A stretch of 64,000 nucleotides of DNA from Demequina zhanjiangensis (GTDB lineage Bacteria; Actinomycetota; Actinomycetes; Actinomycetales; Demequinaceae). The stretch spans positions 372,001 through 436,000 of the forward strand of contig NZ_JAUHPV010000001.1 in assembly GCF_030418315.1 (NCBI RefSeq), read 5' to 3'. The stretch's first letter is position 1; every line of letters begins with the position of its first letter. Under the pieces are notes generated by a model. The model ran no database searches. It worked only from the letters and a program-made list of their open reading frames with translations, and was not told the DNA's origin. Positions 1 through 7,021 of the stretch are shown one piece after another. A program made the translations under genes and the position numbers.

Positions 1-162
1 GAGTCCGAGCGCGCTGCGGAGGGTGGTGGTCTTGCCCGCGCCGTTCGGGCCGAGGAAGCCCGTCACGCGGCCTGGCTCTGCGGTGAACGACACCGCGTCG
101 ACGGCGAGGACGTCTCCATAGCGCTTGGTGAGTCCCGCGACTTCGATGCGAGGGCCGTCCAC
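1..162 (-). CDS. ABC transporter ATP-binding protein, N-terminal fragment
   Basis: Only the first 54 codons are inside the window; the gene runs off the left edge. The start is a GTG at 162 (minus strand) with the strong ribosome binding site AAGGAGG just upstream. The fragment reads as the start of an ABC ATPase: a 'LTKRYGD' A-loop region followed by the Walker A motif GPNGAGKTT. The style (short 'VAGLTKRYG' entry, '[12 protein letters not shown]') is that of ATPases from simple two-gene exporters in Actinobacteria, so a drug, antibiotic or membrane-stress exporter is likely, but the substrate cannot be read from this fragment. A 19-bp AT-rich inverted repeat lies right upstream at 181-199 and probably controls it. 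Confidence 0.85.
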   Translation of the reverse strand, partial: MDGPRIEVAGLTKRYGDVLAVDAVSFTAEPGRVTGFLGPNGAGKTTTLRSALGL

Positions 163-180
163 GATGCCTCCTTGAGAGTT

Positions 181-199
181 GTTATAGATAATTTATAAC
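181..199. promoter_or_regulatory. Inverted-repeat operator upstream of the ABC ATPase gene
   Basis: GTTATA (181-186) and TATAAC (194-199) form a perfect inverted repeat around a 7-bp AT-rich spacer, in an otherwise GC-rich region. It lies about 20 bp upstream of the ABC ATPase start. Repeats of this form are typical of GntR (YtrA subfamily) operators, and YtrA-type regulators usually control adjacent ABC ATPases; that assignment is inference, since no regulator gene is visible in the window. Confidence 0.55.
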
Positions 200-247
200 A
201 GATCTCTGCTGTACCGGCGACGTGCGCCGCTGTATCCTTACGACACC

Positions 248-277
248 ATGGACCCTGACAGTACCGGCCCCTCATGA
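248..277 (+). CDS. Possible 9-codon leader peptide coupled to the CorC-like gene
   Basis: ATG at 248 opens a 9-codon frame (MDPDSTGPS) whose TGA stop at 275-277 overlaps the ATG of the next gene as ATGA. The downstream gene has no Shine-Dalgarno sequence, so translational coupling from this short frame would explain how it is initiated. A hexamer TATCCT at 233-238 lies 9 nt before the ATG, compatible with a very short leader. This could also be chance. Confidence 0.25.
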   Translation: MDPDSTGPS

Positions 278-1584
278 CCGAGTGGCTGCTCGTCGGCGCC
301 GGCGTGCTCCTCACGCTGGGAACCGCGGTCTTCGTCGCCGCGGAGTTCTCGCTCGTCGCCCTCGACCCGTCCCAGGTGGACGAGAAGGCCAAGGGTGCAC
401 GCCGCATCCGACGCTCCCTCAAGCACCTCTCCACCCAGCTCTCGGGAGCGCAGGTGGGGATCACCCTCACCACGATCCTGCTCGGCTACACCGCCCAGCC
501 GGCGCTCTTCGAGCTCCTGAGCATCCCGCTCGAGTCCACGAGCCTCGTGCGCGGCGCCGCCGCGGGCATCGCGGGCACCCTCTCCCTCGTCCTCGTCAAC
601 GCGTTCTCCATGCTGTTCGGCGAGCTCGTGCCCAAGAACGCCGCGCTCGCGGACCCGTGGCGCACCGCGCGCGTCGCAGCGCCCCTCAACGCCGGCTTCA
701 CCGTCGCGCTGAGGCCCGTCATCGGTCTGCTCAACGGAGCGGCGAACGGCATCCTGCGACTCGTGGGCATCGAGCCCAAGGAGGAGCTCTCGGGCGCGCG
801 TTCGCGGCAGGAGCTCGCAGCCCTGGTGCGACGGTCCGCCGAGGCGGGCACGCTCGCCCCGTCCACCGCGCTCCTTCTCAAGAACTCGATCGACATGGAC
901 GACCTGACTGCGATCGACGTGATGACGGACCGCACGCGCATGCAGTCGCTCTCCGCGAGCGCGAGCGTCGAGGACGCGATGTCGCTCGCGCGCGCCACAG
1001 GCCACTCGCGCTTCCCGGTGTGCGGGGACGGGCCCGACGACGTGATCGGCCTCATGCATCTGCGCGCCGCATTCGCGGTGCCCGCGCATGAGCGCGCCGC
1101 CACTGCCGTCGCATCGATCATGGTCGACGCGCCTCGGGTCCCTGAGACCATGCCGCTCGCGCCCCTGCTCGTCGAGCTGCGAGGCCTCGGGCACCAGTGC
1201 GCGATCGTCGTCGACGAGTACGGCGGCACGGCCGGCATCGTCACCCTAGAGGACGTCGTCGAGGAGCTCGTGGGCGAGGTCGCCGATGAGCATGACAGGC
1301 GTCGCGTGGAGGCCTACCGCACCGCAGGCGGCTCATGGATCCTCCAGGGCCTCCTGCGGCCCGACGAGGTCCACGAGGCGACCGGCCTCACGATCCCCGA
1401 GTCCCATGCCTACGAGACGGTCGGTGGCTTCGTCATGGCGCGCCTCGGACGCGTCGCAGAGGTCGGCGACGAGGTCGCCTCCGAGGGCGTGCGCGTGCGC
1501 GTCGAGCGGATGGACGGGCGTCGCGTGGACAGGGTGCGGCTCGAGAGCGTCACGGCGCCCGACGCTGACGGGGCCGACGCATGA
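274..1584 (+). CDS. HlyC/CorC family transporter with CNNM, CBS and CorC_HlyC domains
   Basis: This 436-aa protein is an inner-membrane protein of the CorC/CNNM family, whose members are linked to magnesium or cobalt efflux. Residues about 1-190 are the CNNM (DUF21) membrane domain with several hydrophobic segments and the family motif '[10 protein letters not shown]'. Two CBS domains follow at about 205-330, ending in the conserved '[21 protein letters not shown]' region. The C-terminal 80 residues form the CorC_HlyC transporter-associated domain. It overlaps the next gene by four bases (ATGA), so the two are co-transcribed and probably form a heteromer, as in other actinobacterial CorC pairs. 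The ion cannot be read from the sequence. Confidence 0.9.
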   Translation: MTEWLLVGAGVLLTLGTAVFVAAEFSLVALDPSQVDEKAKGARRIRRSLKHLSTQLSGAQVGITLTTILLGYTAQPALFELLSIPLESTSLVRGAAAGIAGTLSLVLVNAFSMLFGELVPKNAALADPWRTARVAAPLNAGFTVALRPVIGLLNGAANGILRLVGIEPKEELSGARSRQELAALVRRSAEAGTLAPSTALLLKNSIDMDDLTAIDVMTDRTRMQSLSASASVEDAMSLARATGHSRFPVCGDGPDDVIGLMHLRAAFAVPAHERAATAVASIMVDAPRVPETMPLAPLLVELRGLGHQCAIVVDEYGGTAGIVTLEDVVEELVGEVADEHDRRRVEAYRTAGGSWILQGLLRPDEVHEATGLTIPESHAYETVGGFVMARLGRVAEVGDEVASEGVRVRVERMDGRRVDRVRLESVTAPDADGADA

Positions 1585-2615
1585 CCGCGGGCATGGTCGC
1601 GACGATCGTCGCGCTGCTCGCCGCGAACGCCTTCTTCGTCGGCGCCGAGTTCGCGGTCATCTCCGCGCGCAGGTCTTCGATCGAGCCGCGCGCCGAGGCG
1701 GGTTCCCGCGCCGCAGGAACCGTCCTGTGGGCCATGGAGAACGTGTCGCTCATGCTCGCGACGGCACAGCTCGGCGTGACCGTCTGCTCGGTGAGCCTGG
1801 GCGTCGTCGCCGAACCGGCGCTCGCCCACGCGCTTGAGCCGACGCTCCACTCGTGGGGTCTTCCGGATTCGGCGGTGCACGGTGTGGCGGTGGCGATCGC
1901 CCTGCTCGTCATCGTCGGACTGCACGTGGTCGTCGGTGAGATGGTCCCCAAGAACGCGGCCGTCTCGAGCCCGGATCGCGCCGCGCTCCTCCTCGGACCG
2001 CCGCTCGTGCTGCTCGGCAGGGTCGTCAGGCCGATCATCACCGCCCTCAACTGGCTCGCGAACGCGGTCCTCCGACTCGTGGGCATCGAACCTCGGGACG
2101 AGGTCACCTCGGCGTTCACCGCCGATGAGGTGCATCAGATCGTCGAGCGGTCCAGCGAGGAGGGCACCCTGTCCGACGCGGCGGGCCTGCTCACCGGCGC
2201 GATCGAGTTCTCGGACAACGTCGCGTCCGACGTGATGGTCCCGCTCTCCTCCGTGCGCTCCGTCCCCGTGGGGGTGACGGTCGAGGACTTCGAGGTGGCG
2301 GTGACCGCCACCGGGTTCTCCCGGCTGCCCGTCATGGACGGCCCGCGATGCGTGGGCTACCTCCACATGAAGGACACGCTGTTCGCGCGCCCCGGAGAGC
2401 GCGAGGAGCCGATCCAGTCGTGGCGCGTGCGCGACCTGCCTGCGGTCGACCACCGCGACTCCGTGGAGTCGGTGCTCGCCCGCATGCGCTCCACCGGCGC
2501 GCATGTCGCCTCCGTGGAGCGCGACGGCGAGGCGGTCGGGCTGCTGTTCCTCGAGGACATCATCGAGGAGCTCGTGGGCGAGGTGCGCGATTCGATCGCG
2601 CGCGGTCGCGTGTGA
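1581..2615 (+). CDS. HlyC/CorC family transporter, short paralogue
   Basis: This 344-aa protein is a paralogue of the preceding gene. It has an N-terminal CNNM membrane domain with 'GEMVPKNAAV', followed by two CBS domains ending at 'LFLEDIIEELVGEV'. It stops about 90 residues earlier than its partner and lacks the C-terminal CorC_HlyC domain. The missing domain may be compensated by the partner in a heterodimer. The start ATG lies in the ATGA overlap with the upstream stop, which implies translational coupling. The function is presumably divalent cation transport; this is family knowledge, not visible from residues. Confidence 0.88.
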   Translation: MTAGMVATIVALLAANAFFVGAEFAVISARRSSIEPRAEAGSRAAGTVLWAMENVSLMLATAQLGVTVCSVSLGVVAEPALAHALEPTLHSWGLPDSAVHGVAVAIALLVIVGLHVVVGEMVPKNAAVSSPDRAALLLGPPLVLLGRVVRPIITALNWLANAVLRLVGIEPRDEVTSAFTADEVHQIVERSSEEGTLSDAAGLLTGAIEFSDNVASDVMVPLSSVRSVPVGVTVEDFEVAVTATGFSRLPVMDGPRCVGYLHMKDTLFARPGEREEPIQSWRVRDLPAVDHRDSVESVLARMRSTGAHVASVERDGEAVGLLFLEDIIEELVGEVRDSIARGRV

Positions 2616-2655
2616 GAGGGTGGCGTTTCCGAAATGAGAGGTTGGTCACCTGTTA

Positions 2656-2685
2656 TTCGACCTACCGTGATCAATCCGTTACCAT
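2656..2685 (+). promoter_or_regulatory. Promoter region with MtrA-like direct repeat before the M15 peptidase
   Basis: A possible -35 TTCGAC (2656-2661) and -10 TACCAT (2680-2685) are 18 bp apart. Between and overlapping them lies GTGATC-AATCC-GTTACC (2667-2683), two GTNAC-like half-sites repeated with an 11-bp period. This form resembles sites bound by the actinobacterial response regulator MtrA, which controls cell-wall hydrolase genes. The match is by eye and one half-site is imperfect. Confidence 0.3.
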
Positions 2686-2738
2686 TGGTCGGGTGTCCAG
2701 CCACCTGCGGCTGAACCCCTCGATGGCTCTAGGGATGT

Positions 2739-3602
2739 GTGATTTCTGACGTGAACCTGCGCTCGCACGCGCCGGAGACCGGCGAGACCGCTACCCGCGC
2801 ACGGGGACATCACAAGTCCAGGCGACTCCGCCGGCTGAGGGAGACCCAGGAGCTGAAGATCCGCTCCACTCACCGCCGACGCACCACTCTCACGCGCGGC
2901 GGCGTCGTCGGGGCGTTCGCGCTCGCCATGCTCGTGTACCCCATCGCGGGAACGGTGCTTCCGTATGCGGCCGCTGTCGAGGAGCTGCCAGGCGTCGTCG
3001 TCGGCGAGTCCCCGTCGACCGCGCACGCGATCCTGGGACGCGGACCCCAGCTCGTGCAGTCGAGCCTCGACGCGCCCACGATCGAGGACGTGGCGAGCGC
3101 GATCGCGGTCTCCGATCGGTACACCGTGAGCCAGTACCTCCCGGAGTGCGACACCTCCACGATCGTGGATGCGCCCAACGGGCAGCTTCCCGCGAGCGAG
3201 CTCTGTCAGATCCCCGGTGGGGCCGACCTTCGCGCCGACGCGGCCGTCGCCTTCGCGGAGATGAACGCGGCCTTCAAGGGCAAGTTCGGCCGTGACATCT
3301 GCGTGGGTGAGGGCTACCGCAGCCTGTCCAAGCAGTACGCCACCAAGGCGAGCCGCGGCTGGTGGGCGGCCACGCCTGGCACCTCGGTGCACGGCTACGG
3401 CCTCGCGATCGACCTCTGTCAGGGCGACATGTACGGCGAGACGCGCACCTGGCTCAACCAGAACGCGGAGACGTGGGGCTGGGAGAACCCGTCGTGGGCC
3501 AAGACCACCAAGTACGAGCCGTGGCACTGGGAGTACGAGCCCGCCACCACCGACATGGACCTGTACGGCTCGGGCTACTACTCGAACGGCGTCTCCGACT
3601 GA
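2739..3602 (+). CDS. M15 family D-Ala-D-Ala carboxypeptidase (VanY-like), membrane-anchored
   Basis: This 287-aa protein is a zinc peptidase of the M15 (VanY/DacY) family that trims peptidoglycan stem peptides outside the cell. Residues 1-53 are basic and Arg-rich, about 54-80 form one hydrophobic segment (membrane anchor or uncleaved signal), and the catalytic domain fills about 160-285. Zinc-ligand regions are visible: 'SVHGYGLAIDLC' (His and Asp) and 'PWHWEYEP' (His). The start taken is the GTG at 2739, with a weak AGGG site four bases upstream; an in-frame GTG at 2751 is the alternative. It is convergent with the patatin gene. Confidence 0.88.
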   Translation: MISDVNLRSHAPETGETATRARGHHKSRRLRRLRETQELKIRSTHRRRTTLTRGGVVGAFALAMLVYPIAGTVLPYAAAVEELPGVVVGESPSTAHAILGRGPQLVQSSLDAPTIEDVASAIAVSDRYTVSQYLPECDTSTIVDAPNGQLPASELCQIPGGADLRADAAVAFAEMNAAFKGKFGRDICVGEGYRSLSKQYATKASRGWWAATPGTSVHGYGLAIDLCQGDMYGETRTWLNQNAETWGWENPSWAKTTKYEPWHWEYEPATTDMDLYGSGYYSNGVSD

Positions 3603-3614
3603 GTCGTTGACGCC

Positions 3615-3634
3615 GACGGCGGGGCGTAGCCGTC
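3615..3634. terminator. Weak hairpin between convergent M15 and patatin genes
   Basis: GACGGC (3615-3620) and GCCGTC (3629-3634) can form a 6-bp GC-only stem in the 72-bp gap between the convergent genes. There is no U-tract, so the terminator call is tentative. Confidence 0.3.
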
Positions 3635-3674
3635 CGTCGCCCACGGGCGGCGTGCCCGCACGAGGACGTGCGTA

Positions 3675-4652
3675 TCAGTCGGAGGACGTCGCCGAGTCCC
3701 GGCGATCGCGTCGGCGCAGCAACGCCACAGCGCCTGCAGCCTCATTCCCGATCAGCGCTTCCGCGCGCTCTCGCACCTCGTCAGCGCGGGCGCGCAGGTC
3801 GTCTCTCACGGTGCTGAGGGGCGAGCTTGAAGCGCTCCGGATCTCGTCCGCGGCTGCACGTGCCGCTGCGGCCCCGGCCTCGTCCACCGGTCGCGGCTCC
3901 ACGACCGCATAGTGCGCGAGCTCGCGCTCCGCGGCCTCGCGTCCCAGCTGGATCAGGCCAGGCAGGTCGCGGGCTACCCATTGCGAGCGCTGTCCGATCT
4001 GCGGCCGCACCATCGTGACGTGGGAGTCGATCTCGAGCTCGTGGACCTGGGTGCCCGTCCTGTATCGCGGGAGCGCATCCCACTCGGCCGCGAGCCGCAC
4101 TCCGATGACATCGCTCGCGCCGATCTCGAAGGCCGCGGGCAGCGGCAGGTTCTGCACCACGCCGCCGTCGACGAGGAGGTGGCCGGCGAGCCTCTGCGGC
4201 CGGAAGAGTCCGGGAACCGCGATGGAGGCGCTCATGGCGTCGGCGAGAGATCCCTCGGAAAGCAGGACCGCAGAACCCGTGGCCAGGTCGGTGGCGACGG
4301 CGGCGAAGCGGATCGGCAGGTCCTCGATCAGCAGGTCTCCACCCGCCACCTCATCGATGGTCCGCCGGAGGCCGTCAGTGTCGAGGAGGCCGAGGCCGGG
4401 CATGAACGAGAAGGTGCCGAAGTCGCCCCACTGCGCGCGCAGCACCATCTCCTCGAGCTCGTACGGGTCCATGCCTGCCGCATAGGCGGCGCCGATGACG
4501 GAGCCTGCGGAGGTCCCGACGACGAGCTCAGGACGGATGCCACGTTCGTGTAGCACCTGGAGCACGCCCACGTGGGCGGCGCCGAGCGCGCCGCCTCCGC
4601 CGAGAGCGAGGCCGAGGCGCGGCGCGTAGCGCAGGTCGGTGCGGTCCTCCAT
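3675..4652 (-). CDS. Patatin-like phospholipase (RssA type)
   Basis: This 325-aa protein is a patatin-family lipid acyl hydrolase, probably cytoplasmic or membrane-associated. The oxyanion-hole motif 'GGGGALGAAH' is at residues 18-27, the nucleophile Ser48 is in GTSAG, and the catalytic Asp is in 'LLVDGG' near residue 165. Together these make the Ser-Asp dyad of the family. The C-terminal 70 residues are rich in Ala, Arg and Glu and likely helical. I chose the ATG at 4652 because a TACGAT -10 hexamer (4665-4660, minus strand) ends 7 nt before it, as in other leaderless genes here. An in-frame ATG at 4661 would overlap that hexamer. The natural lipid substrate is unknown. Confidence 0.85.
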   Translation of the reverse strand: MEDRTDLRYAPRLGLALGGGGALGAAHVGVLQVLHERGIRPELVVGTSAGSVIGAAYAAGMDPYELEEMVLRAQWGDFGTFSFMPGLGLLDTDGLRRTIDEVAGGDLLIEDLPIRFAAVATDLATGSAVLLSEGSLADAMSASIAVPGLFRPQRLAGHLLVDGGVVQNLPLPAAFEIGASDVIGVRLAAEWDALPRYRTGTQVHELEIDSHVTMVRPQIGQRSQWVARDLPGLIQLGREAAERELAHYAVVEPRPVDEAGAAAARAAADEIRSASSSPLSTVRDDLRARADEVRERAEALIGNEAAGAVALLRRRDRRDSATSSD

Positions 4653-4752
4653 GGGGACCATCGTAGGGAAGGAGGTGTCGCTTTTGGGAGGTTTCCTCGA
4701 GCAGGTGGAGAACCGAGGTGCCGGATCCGAACCTTTGGCCCCGCCGCACAGG

Positions 4753-4788
4753 ACGAAGGCCCCGGGGGCAGCGCCCCGGGGCCTTCGT
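4753..4788. terminator. Strong GC hairpin downstream of rhaD
   Basis: ACGAAGGCCCCGGGG and CCCCGGGGCCTTCGT are perfect inverted repeats around a 6-nt loop, giving a 15-bp stem. It lies 16 bases beyond the stop of the minus-strand aldolase gene. No U-tract follows on either strand, but GC-rich I-shaped terminators of this kind are common in Actinobacteria. Confidence 0.7.
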
Positions 4789-4803
4789 GTGAACGTGCGG
4801 GTC

Positions 4804-5631
4804 CTACTGGAGCCAGGGCGAGTCGATGCTGAAGGTCTCGGCGACGCCGCGGATCTCCGAGGCGCTGAGGCCCTCGGCCTTGCCCCCTGCCTGGAGGTCC
4901 ATGAACTCGTACTTCGCTCCGGTCTCGGCGTACTCGACGCGGTCGACGGCACGGTAGACGGAGATGTCCGAGCGTGACATGGTGCCGTGCTTGGACCACA
5001 GCGTGATCTCGAAGTCGCGCAGGCCCGCGACGTTCTCGTTGCTCATCTTCTCGGAGCCGGGGATGCAGAACGGCAGGACCGCGATGCCCTGCGACAGCGA
5101 CACGATGGTCTCCGGCTCCCAGCGCAGGATCGCGCGGTTCATGGCCTCGGTGGTCTGGTAGGCGGGAACGTGGCTGAGGTAGGTGAGGTGCGGCGGCTGC
5201 GCGTGGACGACGGCCTGGAAGTCGACGCCGCGGCGCTCGACCTGGTCCTGGTGGACCGCGAGGTGCGAGTTGAACTCCGACGTGAGCTTGGCGAAGCGGC
5301 GGACGTTCGCCGTGTAGAGGGTGCCGGTGACGCCGTCGGCGTGGACCTTCACCGCACCGATGGCCGCGAGGGGCTCCTCGTGGATCTGACGGAGGCGTCG
5401 GCCGGAGCCGGTGACGAGCAGGGTGCCGCCGGCGAGTGCCGGGGCCGGGACGGGCAGCGTGATCTCCTCGGCGTTGGGGAAGTGGCGGCGGACCTCGACC
5501 TCCCAGCCCATGTAGACGGAGATGTTGCCCGCGCCTGCCTCGGAGGCGTCGATCTCGCAGATGCGCGCGCCGGACTCTCCGATCTGTTCGATGAGCTCGT
5601 CGAGAGTGGGCTTCGGCTGGTCGATGGACAT
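4804..5631 (-). CDS. rhaD: Rhamnulose-1-phosphate aldolase-like class II aldolase (RhaD type)
   Basis: This 275-aa class II aldolase matches E. coli-type RhaD (274 aa) along its length. Shared blocks are 'GAGNISVYM', 'LLVTGSGRRLRQI', 'LTSEFNSH' with the catalytic Glu, 'HAQPPHLTYLS', 'GIAVLPFCIPGS' and 'LWSKHG'. RhaD splits L-rhamnulose-1-phosphate into dihydroxyacetone phosphate and L-lactaldehyde. In E. coli two of the zinc ligands are the His residues of a His-X-His motif; here the motif reads His-Ala-Gln, so one ligand position is Gln. The start at 5631 has AGGAAGG 8 nt upstream; a longer frame to 5697 would run into the operator. It stands alone rather than in the rhamnose operon but carries the same operator as rhaI. 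A different phospho-sugar substrate is possible. Confidence 0.78.
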   Translation of the reverse strand: MSIDQPKPTLDELIEQIGESGARICEIDASEAGAGNISVYMGWEVEVRRHFPNAEEITLPVPAPALAGGTLLVTGSGRRLRQIHEEPLAAIGAVKVHADGVTGTLYTANVRRFAKLTSEFNSHLAVHQDQVERRGVDFQAVVHAQPPHLTYLSHVPAYQTTEAMNRAILRWEPETIVSLSQGIAVLPFCIPGSEKMSNENVAGLRDFEITLWSKHGTMSRSDISVYRAVDRVEYAETGAKYEFMDLQAGGKAEGLSASEIRGVAETFSIDSPWLQ

Positions 5632-5683
5632 GGGGAGTTCCTTCCTGGGTTCGCGACGTCTGTGTCGCTGGGGGATCAAGACC

Positions 5684-5702
5684 TTGAAACGATTCAATCA
5701 TA
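5684..5702 (-). promoter_or_regulatory. LacI-type operator overlapping the rhaD -10 box
   Basis: The 14-mer TTGAAACGATTCAA (5684-5697) is a near-palindrome with a central CG, the form bound by LacI-family repressors. On the minus strand a -10 hexamer TATGAT (5702-5697) touches it, so a bound repressor would cover the transcription start. Its reverse complement TTGAATCGTTTCAA is found exactly at 23359-23372 before rhaI. I see no good -35 box. Confidence 0.75.
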
Positions 5703-5916
5703 CGCGTGACGCACGATCCGCGCCCAAGGTCCCAGAACTTCGGAACGAGTGCCACGGCTGCGCGGGCTGTGGTCGCGTCCTCGCGTCGTCGACGTGCCGG
5801 CGCGATCCTCGGCCTTCGGCCGCACCGTCGTCGGCGTGTGCTCTGTCCCCGGGGTGGAGTCCTCGCCCAGACTCACAGATACTGGCCACGCACGCGACTC
5901 GAGCTGGAGGATCCGC

Positions 5917-6585
5917 ATGACCGACTACCGCGCAGCACTCTTCGACCTTGACGGGGTGATCGTGGACACCGCGGTGCACCACTTCGCGGCGTGGCGGCAG
6001 ACGGCGGCGGAGCTGGGCTTCTCGCTTGCCGACGAGGATGAGGAGCTCCTCAAGGGAGTCGGGCGCATGGATGCCCTGAGGATCGTGCTGGGCATCGGAG
6101 GCGTCGAGGTCTCCGAGGACGAGCAGCAGCGTCTGGCGGCGGAGAAGAACGCCCGCTACGTGGAGGCGATCAGCACGATCACTCCGGACGAGATGCTTCC
6201 TGGCGCCCGCGAGTACCTGGTGTCGTTGCGTGACAGGGGAGTGCTGACCGCGCTCGGCTCTGCGAGCCGCAACGCGCCGATGATCCTCCAGCGGCTCGAG
6301 ATCACCGACCTGTTCGACGCGATCATCGACGGCTCGGTGGTCTCGGAGGCCAAGCCCAATCCCCGGGTGTTCCTTGCGGGGGCGGAGGCGCTCGGGGCGG
6401 CTCCCGCCGACTGCGTCGTCTTCGAGGATGCGATCGCGGGCATCCAGGCGGCGCACGCGGGGGGCATGATCGCGGTGGGCATCGGCGAGCCCGAGGTGCT
6501 GACCGAGGCCGACGTCGTCATTCCGGGCCTGCACGCCGCGGGTTCGCTGTCCGCGCAGGGGATCGAGTTCGTCGGTTCACGCTGA
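5917..6585 (+). CDS. pgmB: Beta-phosphoglucomutase / HAD-family hydrolase (PgmB type)
   Basis: This 222-aa HAD-superfamily protein has the length and motifs of beta-phosphoglucomutase, which interconverts beta-glucose-1-phosphate and glucose-6-phosphate. The motif I 'DLDGVIVDT' is at residues 8-16, 'LGSASRNAP' carries motif II, 'KPNPRVF' motif III and 'EDAIAGIQAAHAGGM' motif IV. The ATG at 5917 has GGAGG six nt upstream. The enzyme normally works with inverting disaccharide phosphorylases (GH65); none is visible here. It precedes the sugar importer on the same strand but is separated from it by 436 bp. Another HAD phosphatase activity cannot be excluded. Confidence 0.8.
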   Translation: MTDYRAALFDLDGVIVDTAVHHFAAWRQTAAELGFSLADEDEELLKGVGRMDALRIVLGIGGVEVSEDEQQRLAAEKNARYVEAISTITPDEMLPGAREYLVSLRDRGVLTALGSASRNAPMILQRLEITDLFDAIIDGSVVSEAKPNPRVFLAGAEALGAAPADCVVFEDAIAGIQAAHAGGMIAVGIGEPEVLTEADVVIPGLHAAGSLSAQGIEFVGSR

Positions 6586-6601
6586 CGGATGGCGCGAGGC
6601 G

Positions 6602-6617
6602 GCCGCCCCACGGCGGC
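6602..6617 (+). terminator. Small hairpin after pgmB
   Basis: GCCGCC (6602-6607) and GGCGGC (6612-6617) form a 6-bp stem with a 4-nt loop, 17 bases after the pgmB stop. It has no U-tract and is only a tentative terminator. Confidence 0.3.
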
Positions 6618-6935
6618 TCCCGGACCTCTGTCGAGGCGACTCCTGAGCCGCAGTCACGGCGACTGAAGGCCTTTTGAATTCTTCAATGGTATCGGTTCAA
6701 TAACGGCGCCCTTCCGATCAGCTCCCCTGCGCGCGTGCCGAAGACTCGTGTGAACGCGAACATCGTGGCCCCGGGTTGGGCTCCACGAGCGGTCTCCTAA
6801 GCGTTCGGCAGCGCGAAGGCAGTCAAAGCGCCTGGTAAGAACTACTTTGGGGTGCGTCGGCGTGAGCGAGACGAACCGCTCCACTCGCCCATGTGACCCC
6901 TCTCGCCGCTGATGGTCAGATGTCGTTTACTCCTC
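6618..6935. other. Intergenic region without a convincing gene; AT-rich island with half-operators
   Basis: I see no supported gene here. Positions 6671-6704 are markedly AT-rich and contain TTGAA-TTC-TTCAA (6674-6686), an inverted repeat like the LacI operators but with a 3-bp instead of a 4-bp centre, followed by another TTCAA half-site at 6696-6700. It could be an auxiliary operator for the importer promoter about 290 bp downstream. The rest shows no promoter, hairpin or repeat that I can support. Confidence 0.4.
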
Positions 6936-6982
6936 TTGACAAGCCAGTGGGCGGTGCCTACTCTCCGAAATGAAGCGCTTCA
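6936..6982 (+). promoter_or_regulatory. Promoter and LacI-type operator of the oligosaccharide import operon
   Basis: The -35 box TTGACA (6936-6941) and -10 box TACTCT (6959-6964) are 17 bp apart. Seven bases further is the perfect 12-bp palindrome TGAAGCGCTTCA (6971-6982), placed over the expected transcription start. It shares the TGAANCGNTTCA core with the operators before rhaD, rhaI and rhaT. The nearest candidate repressor is the LacI gene at 13905 at the end of this operon. Confidence 0.75.
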
Positions 6983-7021
6983 AAGACGTCGCGCCTCTCA
7001 TGGCTGATTCAAGGAGGAATC

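Noticed and set aside
4653..4952. A longer N-terminus for the patatin-like gene
   Set aside because: The extension would run through the rhaD terminator and into the end of rhaD, and its composition is non-homologous. The leaderless start at 4652 fits better.
6775..6800. Segment GAGCGGTCTCCTAAGCG resembling a tRNA anticodon arm
   Set aside because: Only about 17 bases fit; no acceptor, D- or T-arm can be folded around it and no duplicate exists near the real tRNA. Chance is the simplest explanation.
6654..6884. A 76-codon minus-strand frame in the pgmB-importer gap
   Set aside because: No ribosome binding site, no recognisable domain and Arg/His/Thr-rich composition like a random frame in GC-rich DNA.
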